This document shows positions 1 through 5,450 of a stretch of 5,450 bases of DNA, one piece after another. The position numbers and the translations under genes were made by a program. The notes beneath the pieces are model-generated. The model was not told where the DNA came from. It searched no databases and saw only the letters and a program-made list of their open reading frames with translations. The first letter of the stretch is position 1; every line of letters begins with the position of its first letter. This DNA is from Turicibacter sp. UBA7094 (lineage in GTDB: Bacteria > Bacillota_I > Bacilli_A > MOL361 > Turicibacteraceae). The stretch lies in contig DKYS01000079.1 in assembly GCA_002493395.1 (NCBI GenBank), positions 448 through 5,897 on the forward strand. The letters run 5' to 3'.

Positions 1-158
1 ATAAAGGAAATATAATGAAGATGCCTTCAAACAGTTTGAAAAATAGATGAATAAGCTGAATAAAAAATGTAAAATACCAAATAATAATAAAAGAGTATAA
101 AAAAGAGAGATAATTTTCATGAAAGGGTATAGCAAAGGTCGAAAAATGTTGAATTATC

Positions 159-188
159 TTGACTTTTTTTTACGGTATTAAGTAAAAT
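159..188 (+). promoter_or_regulatory. Likely sigma-A promoter for the permease transcript
   Basis: TTGACT (159-164) and TAAAAT (183-188) each match the housekeeping consensus at five of six positions, with an 18-base spacer. Transcription would start near 195, giving a leader of roughly 145 nt before the permease start. This is the best promoter match in the upstream region; the elements between 279 and 338 are much weaker. The long leader leaves room for post-initiation control. Confidence 0.6.
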
Positions 189-214
189 AGTTCAAGTAGG
201 AGGTATGAAAAAAG

Positions 215-232
215 TATGAATTAAGCTTCATA
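215..232. repeat. Dyad copy 1, TATGAA-N6-TTCATA
   Basis: Perfect 6-bp arms TATGAA (215-220) and TTCATA (227-232) flank the six bases TTAAGC. The same arms and spacing recur at 259-276. A further TATGAA half-site lies at 204-209 in direct orientation. The site is just downstream of the predicted transcription start, so it could be a roadblock operator or a small RNA hairpin. Its role is inferred only. Confidence 0.45.
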
Positions 233-256
233 TTTATTAATTTATATTCATTAATG

Positions 257-278
257 GTTATGAAATTTAATTCATAAC
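257..278. repeat. Dyad copy 2, GTTATGAA-N6-TTCATAAC, with T-rich tail
   Basis: Perfect 8-bp arms GTTATGAA (257-264) and TTCATAAC (271-278) flank ATTTAA. The inner 6-bp arms and 6-base spacing are identical to the copy centred 44 bp upstream. Five Ts follow at 282-286, so in RNA this could act as a weak intrinsic terminator or attenuator. However, the stem has only two G-C pairs. An operator is equally possible. Confidence 0.45.
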
Positions 279-338
279 GTCTTTTTACTAATGCCTATTT
301 GAGTATAGATATTTTATCAAATTAAGGGTGTGAGACTT

Positions 339-1610
339 TTGGAAAATACGAATTTTCTACCAGCAATTATTATTTTCCTTGTTGCGTATGGAATCATTAT
401 TTCTGAAAAATTAAACCGCACAGTTGTTGCCTTACTGGGAGCAGTTGCGATGGTTGTATTCCATATTTTATCGCAAGAAGAAGCTTTTCATGTCATTGAC
501 TTTAACACAATCGGGTTATTAGTCGGAATGATGACTATCGTAAATATATTGAAAAGAACAGGAATTTTCCAATATATTGCGATTAAAACTGCTAAATTGT
601 CAAAGGGTAGTCCTTGGAAAATTATGCTTTATTTCGCAGTTGTTACAGCTGTTGCCTCGGCACTACTTGATAATGTTACGACAATTTTGTTAATTGCTCC
701 GGTAACATTTGTTATTACAGAGACATTAGGATTAAGTCCGGTTCCGTTTTTAATTACTGAAGTATTAACAGCTAACATCGGTGGAACGGCGACATTAATC
801 GGAGATCCACCTAACATCATGATTGGTGGAGCAACTAACCTTTCTTTCATGGATTTCCTTATTAATTTAGGTCCAGTTGTAGCTATTATCTTCGTTGTTG
901 TTTTAATTTTATTGAAATTTATTTATGGATCACAATTAAAAATTAGTGAGGAAAATAAAGCGAAAATTTCAGAATTTGATGAATCAAAAACAATTACTGA
1001 TCCTGTTTTACTTAAAAAGAGTGGAATTGTATTATTAGCTACTATTATTGGATTTGCGATTCACCAAGCATTTGGACTTGAGTCAGCAACAGTTGCTTTA
1101 TTAGGAGCGGCGATTTTATTACTTATCGGTAAAGTAGACGTAGAAGAAATTTTAACTGAAGTTGAATGGCCAACTATCTTCTTCTTTATGGGATTATTTA
1201 TCATGGTCGGTGCATTAGAAGAAATTGGAGTTATTGAAGTTTTAGCAAATCAATTACTAACTTTAACTCACAATGATCCATTTATTACAACGATGTTAAT
1301 TCTATGGGTATCTGCCATTGCTTCTGCATTCTTAGATAATATCCCATTTGTTGCAACGATGATTCCATTAATTCATAGTATTGGAGCTAGTGGAATGGAC
1401 ACAACAGCACTTTGGTGGGCACTTGCATTAGGGGCTTGTCTTGGTGGAAATGGTAGTGTTGTTGGAGCAACGGCTAACGTTATTGTCAGCGGAATGTTAC
1501 ATAAAAAAGGTTATAAATTAACATTTGGTGATTTCCTAAAAATTGGTTTCCCAATAATGCTTGTTTCAGTCGTAATTTCGATGATTTATTTAATTATCTT
1601 TTATGTATAA
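339..1610 (+). CDS. ArsB/NhaD (SLC13-like) superfamily ion permease
   Basis: This is a polytopic inner-membrane transporter of the ion-transporter superfamily (ArsB, NhaD, citrate CitMHS and OCA2 P-protein type), 423 residues from the TTG start, a normal length. The fold's internal duplication is visible: LLDNVTT (109-115) and TANIGGTATLIGDPP (144-158) in the first half are mirrored by FLDNIPF (331-337) and GACLGGNGS followed by ATANVIVSG (365-385) in the second. A charged linker at about 197-227 joins the halves. Hydrophobic segments cover most of the rest, about 10-12 in all. Start choice: AAGGG (324-328) sits 10 bases before TTG 339, whereas an in-frame GTG at 330 is one base from it and too close. 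The GDPPN loop resembles the P-protein/ArsB branch. The substrate is not determinable: no arsR or arsC neighbour supports arsenite, and sodium/proton exchange or organic anions remain open. The 182-residue gene downstream may be co-transcribed. Confidence 0.88.
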   Translation: MENTNFLPAIIIFLVAYGIIISEKLNRTVVALLGAVAMVVFHILSQEEAFHVIDFNTIGLLVGMMTIVNILKRTGIFQYIAIKTAKLSKGSPWKIMLYFAVVTAVASALLDNVTTILLIAPVTFVITETLGLSPVPFLITEVLTANIGGTATLIGDPPNIMIGGATNLSFMDFLINLGPVVAIIFVVVLILLKFIYGSQLKISEENKAKISEFDESKTITDPVLLKKSGIVLLATIIGFAIHQAFGLESATVALLGAAILLLIGKVDVEEILTEVEWPTIFFFMGLFIMVGALEEIGVIEVLANQLLTLTHNDPFITTMLILWVSAIASAFLDNIPFVATMIPLIHSIGASGMDTTALWWALALGACLGGNGSVVGATANVIVSGMLHKKGYKLTFGDFLKIGFPIMLVSVVISMIYLIIFYV

Positions 1611-1667
1611 TTAAAGTGGATCTTTAAAATTAGAAATGGGATGTTGAACCAGAAAGGAAGTTAAACG

Positions 1668-2216
1668 ATGGCAAATCGAAATTATTATGCTAATGCTTCT
1701 AGCTTTACGAATGCTAACATATTAGATATGGAAGCTGAGCAACACGAAATGAAGTTACGTCAAATGGGAGGAGAAGTTCTCCAATTAAATTCAAGATGTT
1801 GTTATGTAAGATTTATGGTGGGGGATTTTAGATTATCTTACGTGTATAACATTAATCGCTCGAATCATTATTTCCTAGAACGCCTTAAACCTTATCCTCT
1901 TCCATTAAACGAATACGAAAGTGAAGAAGATGTGGTGGAAATGATTCGTCGCGATTTAGAACATTTCGAAAATGCAGCGAAGAGTAAAAATATTAATTCT
2001 TTCCTTAAGGTGAATCAAGAGTTAAACAAAACGGCAAAAGCCTTTGAAGATTTGTTCTTGTATCACAATGTAGAAACATTCCATACAGAAACAATCTTAA
2101 AAAAATTAGATGAAATCAAAGATGAAATTCGTAAAACAGTAGATGATTCTGATCGTCTATTCAAAGAAGAGGAACCTAGTTCATTAATTCAATTCTTAGA
2201 TAATTCATCAAAATAG
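1668..2216 (+). CDS. Unrecognised 182-residue soluble protein
   Basis: I do not recognise this protein. It is a convincing gene: AAAGGAAG at 1653-1660 sits seven bases before the ATG, the frame is open for 182 codons, and a strong terminator follows directly. It has no signal peptide or membrane segment, so it is probably cytosolic. Residues 1-30 are polar and rich in Asn and Ala. Residues about 35-75 look beta-rich and aromatic, with a Cys-Cys pair (44-45) in NSRCCYVRF and a YVYNINRSNHYF stretch. Residues about 84-165 are strongly charged and predicted helical, possibly coiled coil, with heptad-like spacing in ILKKLDEIKDEIRKTVDD (143-160). The tail is acidic and polar. A small N-terminal domain plus a helical C-terminal half suggests a protein-interaction or regulatory role, but that is a guess. 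It lies 57 bp after the permease with no terminator between, so co-transcription is plausible. Confidence 0.85.
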   Translation: MANRNYYANASSFTNANILDMEAEQHEMKLRQMGGEVLQLNSRCCYVRFMVGDFRLSYVYNINRSNHYFLERLKPYPLPLNEYESEEDVVEMIRRDLEHFENAAKSKNINSFLKVNQELNKTAKAFEDLFLYHNVETFHTETILKKLDEIKDEIRKTVDDSDRLFKEEEPSSLIQFLDNSSK

Positions 2217-2218
2217 AA

Positions 2219-2252
2219 AAAAAGTCGTAAAGCACTTGCTTTACGACTTTTT
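2219..2252. terminator. Bidirectional terminator between convergent genes
   Basis: A perfect 15-bp stem (2219-2233 with 2238-2252) is closed by the 4-base loop ACTT. Its core is GTCGTAAAGC paired with GCTTTACGAC. The flanking A and T runs give a U-rich tail in both directions, so it can end the plus-strand transcript of the 182-residue protein gene and the minus-strand symporter transcript. The right arm contains the symporter's stop codon (2241-2243) and its last codons, so coding and terminator functions overlap. Confidence 0.9.
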
Positions 2253-3542
2253 CTTATTCATGACCTTTTTGACTTCTTTTGCGAGATAGCAAAGCGCCAT
2301 CACATTAATGATTGCGGTTAAAGCGACACCGACATCTACAAGAGACCAAATGAGTGACGCAGATCCGACAGATGAAACTAAAATAACAACTAAGACGATT
2401 ATTCGAACAATGGTTAAAATCTTTTCATTTTTCCATAAAAACTTAACGTTACACTCTCCATAAAAGTATCCTGTTAAGATGGTGCTAAAGGCAAAAAAGA
2501 AAATGGAGATGGAGAGCACAATTCCCCCAATTGGACCAAATAGTTGAATGAGAGCATACTGAGTTAGTTCAATTCCATTACTGTAAAGACTTCCGACCTC
2601 TGTTGCATTAGTGACCATAATCAGAAAGGCAGTAATGGTGCAGATGAATAAAGTTGTTATGTAGACCCCAAAAGATTGAATATATCCTTGATCGGTTGGC
2701 GAATCACTATTAGTTATCGCTGCTGCATGCGCACCCGATCCCATTCCTGCCTCGTTAGAGAAAACTCCTCGCTTGATGCCCGTAATAATTGTATACATCA
2801 CAGTCCCTCCGATTAGAGGTGAGGGGCGAAAAGCATCTTCAAAAATGGTGATGAAAAAAGTTGGAACATAATCTAAATGAGTAATCATGACGATAAGTCC
2901 CATCCCAATATAAAATAAAGCCATAATGGGAACAATTTTTGAAGTCATGTTGGCAATAGTTGAAGCTCCCCCGAAAATAATCATTGAAGTAATTAAGCTT
3001 AAACCAACGCCTGTTAATAAAGGAGGGATAGATAAAACGTCCCGGAATGAAGTAGCAATCGTATTTGCCTGAATAGCGCTGAATCCAAAGGTGTAGGTTA
3101 AAACGATAATAAACGCATAAATGATAGCAAATCCCTTTTGATGCATCCCATATTTAATATAATAGGCGGGTCCTCCAACATAAAGATCACCGTCTCTTTT
3201 TTTGTAAAGTTGGGCAAGTGTGCTTTCTACGAAAGAAGAGGCTGAAGTTATTAAGGCGCTAACCCACATCCAGAATACGCTCCCAGGGCCACCGATGTAA
3301 ATTCCTAGAGCAACACCTGCTAATGAACCAACACCGACACGCGCAGCAAGAGCCATGGTGAAGGATTGAAAGGAAGAGACGTTGCTTTGCGGATTTTTTT
3401 TAGTTAGGCACTGAATCATTTTCCTAAATTTAAATTGCGCCCCTTTGAAGTAAAAAGTAAAGATAAGACTAATAAGCATTAGAGTTGGAATGGCAAAATA
3501 AGACCAAAGGATATGTTCAAAATTTTTGACGATTTCTGTCAT
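2241..3542 (-). CDS. AGCS-family amino-acid (alanine/glycine-type):cation symporter
   Basis: This is a membrane symporter that imports a small neutral amino acid with sodium or protons. It has 433 residues, at the short end for the family, but no part is missing. Family motifs appear in order: ALAARVGVGSLAGV (64-77), GGPGSVFWMWVSA (84-96), FVESTLAQLY (104-113), GGPAYYI (123-129) and RGVFSNEAGMGSGAHAAA (258-275). Many hydrophobic helices follow, then a basic C-terminal tail ending NKKKS. The usual G-T-G-N motif reads G-V-G-S (70-73), a change in the conserved loop near the substrate and cation site. The ATG is supported by GGGGG (3550-3554) seven bases upstream. The final codons form part of the terminator at 2219-2252. 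Alanine, glycine or glutamine are the usual substrates; which one applies here cannot be told. It lies downstream of the M17 aminopeptidase but behind a terminator, so it is probably transcribed separately. Confidence 0.9.
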   Translation of the reverse strand: MTEIVKNFEHILWSYFAIPTLMLISLIFTFYFKGAQFKFRKMIQCLTKKNPQSNVSSFQSFTMALAARVGVGSLAGVALGIYIGGPGSVFWMWVSALITSASSFVESTLAQLYKKRDGDLYVGGPAYYIKYGMHQKGFAIIYAFIIVLTYTFGFSAIQANTIATSFRDVLSIPPLLTGVGLSLITSMIIFGGASTIANMTSKIVPIMALFYIGMGLIVMITHLDYVPTFFITIFEDAFRPSPLIGGTVMYTIITGIKRGVFSNEAGMGSGAHAAAITNSDSPTDQGYIQSFGVYITTLFICTITAFLIMVTNATEVGSLYSNGIELTQYALIQLFGPIGGIVLSISIFFFAFSTILTGYFYGECNVKFLWKNEKILTIVRIIVLVVILVSSVGSASLIWSLVDVGVALTAIINVMALCYLAKEVKKVMNKKKS

Positions 3543-3610
3543 AATAAGTCCCCCATCACTGTTTCATAGTTAGTATCTAGTGTATGATGATAGGAAGGGA
3601 TTATGATAAA

Positions 3611-3655
3611 AAGACAAAAAAGAGATATCTTTAGACGATATCTCTTTTTTGTTTT
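3611..3655 (-). terminator. Rho-independent terminator after the aminopeptidase gene
   Basis: A 19-bp stem (3611-3629 with 3637-3655, one G-T wobble) has GAGATATC paired with GATATCTC at its core and a 7-base loop. Read on the minus strand it begins seven bases after the aminopeptidase stop codon, and its descending arm ends in a T-rich run (TTTTTTGTCTTTTT). It should stop most read-through into the symporter gene, whose start is about 70 bp further on. A T-run on the plus strand also exists, but no plus-strand gene ends here. Confidence 0.88.
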
Positions 3656-3662
3656 AATTATT

Positions 3663-5123
3663 TTAATGTTGAGACTCTAAATATTTTGCGATAGTACGAA
3701 CCATGACTCCTGTTCCGCCTTTTGGTCCTAAGTCATACGCTGCTTTTGCTTCTGCAGTCCCTGCAATATCTAAGTGAATCCAAGGTGTATCACCGACAAA
3801 TTCTTTGAGGAAGGCTGCCGCCATAATGGCACCTGGTTTTCCAAGTGGAGCGTTGTTTAAATCCGCTACGTCACTATTTCGAATTGATTTTTGATCGCGA
3901 GGATGGAGTGGCATTTGCCAAATATATTCATCTGTTTGGTTAGCCGCCTTTTGGAATTCATCTAAAAAGGCCTGGTCATTCGTGAAAGCACCTGTGACGT
4001 CTGATCCGAGAGCAACGATGATGGCTCCAGTTAAGGTAGCTAAATCAATAATTTTAGTAGCGCCTAATTGTTTAGCAAAGGTTAAAGCATCGGCTAATAC
4101 TAAGCGACCCTCGGCATCGGTATTTGTAACTTCAACAGTTTTTCCATTCATAGTTGTAAGAATATCTCCCGGTTTCATCGCCTGAGCGCTAATCACATTA
4201 TCAGTTGCCGGAATGACAAGGAGTAAATTAACAGGTAATTTAAGACGAACAGCAACTTGGAAGGCACCAAAAGCAGAGGCTGCTCCTCCCATATCCCCTT
4301 TCATTCCATCCATACTTGCTCGAGGTTTTAAGCAGTATCCACCCGTATCGAAGGTAATACCTTTTCCGACTAATGCTGTTACTTCGTCCAATTGAGGGTT
4401 TCCTTCATATTTTGCAACGATTAATTTTGGTGGTTCGGTTGATCCTTGATTTACTCCTAAAATTCCACCCATTCCTAACTGTTTCATTTCTTCTTTTTCT
4501 AGCACTTGGACCTCTAATTGATGGTCATGTGAAAATTTTGTAATATGATTAGCTAAGTCTGTTGCCGTTAATTTATTATTTGGCTGATTAAATAATTGTC
4601 GGGCATCATTTGTCGCCTCTGCGTAGATGACTCCGCGAGTTAAATCATTAGTTACATCTGTTTTTGAATAAATAGAGAAGGTAACAGGCTCAGAATGATC
4701 GTGCTCAGTTTTATAACAGTCAAATTTGTAAGTAGCTAAAGTCACGGCTTCAGCACAGAGCGTAGCTAATTCATGAATAGATGTTGTTGGAGATTGGAAA
4801 GTCTCGAGTAAAAGAGTTGAATTACTCGTTATCGATTTTGTGATTTTTCCAATTGCTTCCTTACATTTTTCAGAGGTAAATTCTGAAGATTTACCTAATC
4901 CAATAAAGTAAATCTTTTTAACTTTTAGTTTGTCTAACGGATAAAACGGCGTTACAGTTTTAAACTTTGTGGAGATGATACCTTCGTTTAAAGAGTCTAG
5001 TAATTTGTTATTTAATAAATAATCTAATTGAAAAATATCCTGATGTGAGAAATCAGAGAAAATTCCTATAATCAGAGGATTTACCTCGGTTTCTAGATTT
5101 AAATTTGATTTAAATTGAATCAT
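3663..5123 (-). CDS. pepA: Leucyl aminopeptidase, peptidase family M17
   Basis: This is a cytosolic two-metal (zinc or manganese) exopeptidase that removes N-terminal residues such as leucine from peptides, recycling amino acids. Family members are hexamers. The chosen protein is 486 residues, close to the roughly 500 of E. coli PepA. A variable N-terminal domain (about 1-150) precedes the catalytic domain. All expected active-site residues align without gaps to the E. coli enzyme: metal ligands K254, D259, D277, D336 and E338, catalytic K266 and R340. They lie in GKGITFDTGG (253-262), MKGDMGGAA and the family signature NTDAEGRL (334-341). HLDIAGTA (450-457) and the C-terminal GGTGVMVRT are also typical. 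Start choice: ATG 5121-5123 follows GGAAAGGGTGAG at ideal spacing. An upstream in-frame TTG at 5145-5147 has no binding site and touches the -10 box, so it is unlikely to be in the transcript. A separate promoter and terminator make this a likely single-gene unit. Confidence 0.95.
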   Translation of the reverse strand: MIQFKSNLNLETEVNPLIIGIFSDFSHQDIFQLDYLLNNKLLDSLNEGIISTKFKTVTPFYPLDKLKVKKIYFIGLGKSSEFTSEKCKEAIGKITKSITSNSTLLLETFQSPTTSIHELATLCAEAVTLATYKFDCYKTEHDHSEPVTFSIYSKTDVTNDLTRGVIYAEATNDARQLFNQPNNKLTATDLANHITKFSHDHQLEVQVLEKEEMKQLGMGGILGVNQGSTEPPKLIVAKYEGNPQLDEVTALVGKGITFDTGGYCLKPRASMDGMKGDMGGAASAFGAFQVAVRLKLPVNLLLVIPATDNVISAQAMKPGDILTTMNGKTVEVTNTDAEGRLVLADALTFAKQLGATKIIDLATLTGAIIVALGSDVTGAFTNDQAFLDEFQKAANQTDEYIWQMPLHPRDQKSIRNSDVADLNNAPLGKPGAIMAAAFLKEFVGDTPWIHLDIAGTAEAKAAYDLGPKGGTGVMVRTIAKYLESQH

Positions 5124-5127
5124 AGAT

Positions 5128-5139
5128 CTCACCCTTTCC
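5128..5139 (-). promoter_or_regulatory. Ribosome-binding site that fixes the aminopeptidase start
   Basis: On the minus strand this reads GGAAAGGGTGAG, strongly complementary to the 16S rRNA 3' end and ending four bases before ATG 5121-5123. It decides in favour of that ATG over the in-frame TTG eight codons upstream. Confidence 0.8.
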
Positions 5140-5148
5140 TTTTTCAAT

Positions 5149-5177
5149 ATTATATACTATATTTCAAATTTCGACAG
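5149..5177 (-). promoter_or_regulatory. Likely sigma-A promoter of the aminopeptidase gene
   Basis: On the minus strand a perfect TATAAT (5149-5154) is preceded by a 17-base spacer and a weak -35, CTGTCG (5172-5177, three of six matches). The spacer is AT-rich. Transcription would begin near 5142, giving a leader of about 20 nt that carries the ribosome-binding site. The strong -10 is the main evidence; the poor -35 suggests moderate strength or activator help. Confidence 0.5.
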
Positions 5178-5403
5178 TGTTTTATTATTATTTTTTCCAT
5201 TTTTATGAGGAATATAACCATTAAAAAACTAATTTATGTCATTGAATCAGTTTTAGTGTAGTGCTGAGAAATAGTGAAAAATATAATAGATACAATTAAA
5301 ATTTTGAATGTTAAGTTTTTATAAATAAGACAATACGATTGTTTTATTAACTAAAATTGAAGACTTAAAGTTTTAATTCGAATGAATGGATATTTTGATT
5401 GCA
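5178..5403. other. AT-rich intergenic region upstream of the aminopeptidase promoter
   Basis: No gene is supported here. The only structure I see is an imperfect 25-bp dyad at 5324-5348 (AATAA-G-ACAAT-acg-ATTGT-T-TTATT, 11 pairs including one G-T). Very short frames on either strand (for example 5205-5261, plus) lack ribosome-binding sites. The region separates the terminator of an upstream minus-strand unit from the aminopeptidase promoter. Confidence 0.6.
5324..5348. repeat. Imperfect dyad, possible operator
   Basis: The core is ACAAT-acg-ATTGT (5330-5342), extended outward by AATAA/TTATT with one G-T pair between. There is no T-run, so it is not a terminator. It lies about 150 bp upstream of the aminopeptidase promoter, which is far for a repressor site. 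I do not recognise it as a known regulator box, and chance formation in AT-rich DNA is possible. Confidence 0.3.
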
Positions 5404-5440
5404 TAAGAAAAAGCACCTTCGTGATAAACACAAAGGTACT
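5404..5440 (-). terminator. Rho-independent terminator of a minus-strand gene beyond the right edge
   Basis: A 12-bp stem (5412-5423 with 5429-5440) has a 5-base loop. On the minus strand all 12 pairs form (two are G-U), and a T-rich run (TTTTTCTTA) follows. On the plus strand the same two positions are C-A mismatches, so the structure is built for minus-strand RNA. It implies a gene ending just outside, or at, the right edge; a TAG at 5439-5441 (minus) after three sense codons could be its stop, but that is not provable here. Confidence 0.75.
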
Positions 5441-5450
5441 ATAGTAGAGA

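Larger units (their letters stand above)
1..338. other. AT-rich gene-free leader upstream of the permease gene
   Basis: No protein gene is supported here. The stretch holds a sigma-A-like promoter near 159-188, a consensus AGGAGG at 198-203 with no proper gene behind it, and two matching inverted repeats at 215-232 and 257-278. A 15-base perfect palindrome (TTCAAAC-A-GTTTGAA) lies at 26-40. Short open frames exist on both strands, including a minus-strand frame open from about 120 to the left edge, but none has a convincing ribosome-binding site. I see no match to a known riboswitch core; the transcribed part is too AT-rich for most of them. Confidence 0.7.

Noticed and set aside
119..181. 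20-codon plus-strand frame ending in TAA at 179-181
   Set aside because: Its ribosome-binding site is weak, it overlaps the -35 box of the permease promoter, and the peptide is not recognisable.
284..315. A second, closer promoter for the permease
   Set aside because: Candidate boxes match poorly and no pair has acceptable spacing.
195..338. Riboswitch (sodium, c-di-AMP, magnesium or manganese type) in the permease leader
   Set aside because: The transporter type made this worth looking for, but the leader lacks the G-rich conserved cores of these classes and is almost entirely A and T.
629..850. 73-codon minus-strand open frame inside the permease gene
   Set aside because: It is a shadow of the conserved permease coding sequence, with no ribosome-binding site or recognisable protein.
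339..1610. Naming the permease as arsenite efflux pump ArsB or sodium/proton antiporter NhaD
   Set aside because: The superfamily motifs are clear, but nothing in the sequence or neighbours separates these substrates; no ars genes are nearby.
1611..1627. Hairpin TTAAAG-N5-CTTTAA just after the permease stop
   Set aside because: It has only six A/T-rich pairs and no T-run after it, so it is not a credible terminator.
3579..3617. Promoter for the symporter gene (TTGTCT, 19-base spacer, TATCAT on the minus strand)
   Set aside because: The -35 is weak, the spacer is long and it overlaps the preceding terminator. A promoter is expected in this gap but I cannot place it.
3982..4395. Two plus-strand open frames (67 and 60 codons) opposite the aminopeptidase gene
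   Set aside because: Both lie antisense to highly conserved catalytic-domain codons and have low-complexity translations; they are shadows.
5205..5261. 18-codon plus-strand frame with a hydrophobic peptide
   Set aside because: A T-run lies where the ribosome-binding site should be, and the length is what chance gives.

Overview
The window looks like chromosomal DNA of a low-GC Gram-positive bacterium (Bacillota). The evidence is AT-rich intergenic DNA, purine-rich Shine-Dalgarno sites of the AAGGGTG/GGAAAGGGTGA type, a TTG start, sigma-A-like promoters and strong hairpin-plus-T-run terminators. A gut Turicibacter/Erysipelotrichia-like genome would fit, but that is inference and no taxonomic marker gene is present. 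I see no mobile element, CRISPR array, rRNA or tRNA.

Layout. Positions 1-338 are a gene-free, very AT-rich leader. It holds a good promoter (about 159-188), an orphan consensus ribosome-binding site, and two matching dyads (TATGAA-N6-TTCATA). Next come two plus-strand genes: a 12-TM-class permease of the ArsB/NhaD/SLC13 ion-transporter superfamily (339-1610) and, 57 bp later, a 182-residue protein I do not recognise (1668-2216). No terminator is visible between them, so they may be co-transcribed. A bidirectional terminator (2219-2252) separates them from the convergent minus-strand half and is partly made of the last codons of the gene that ends there.

The minus-strand half holds an M17 leucyl aminopeptidase (3663-5123) and, downstream of it, an AGCS-family sodium/alanine-type amino-acid symporter (2241-3542). 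A strong terminator (3611-3655) lies between them, so they are probably separate transcription units despite the shared orientation. Upstream of the aminopeptidase, 5124-5450 carries its likely promoter, one imperfect dyad, and a terminator for a minus-strand gene beyond the right edge.

Functionally the minus-strand pair fits amino-acid economy: cytosolic peptide hydrolysis plus cation-coupled amino-acid transport. The substrate of the ArsB/NhaD-type permease cannot be read from the sequence. I found no clearly new system; the most worthwhile leads are the repeated dyads in the permease leader and the unrecognised 182-residue protein.
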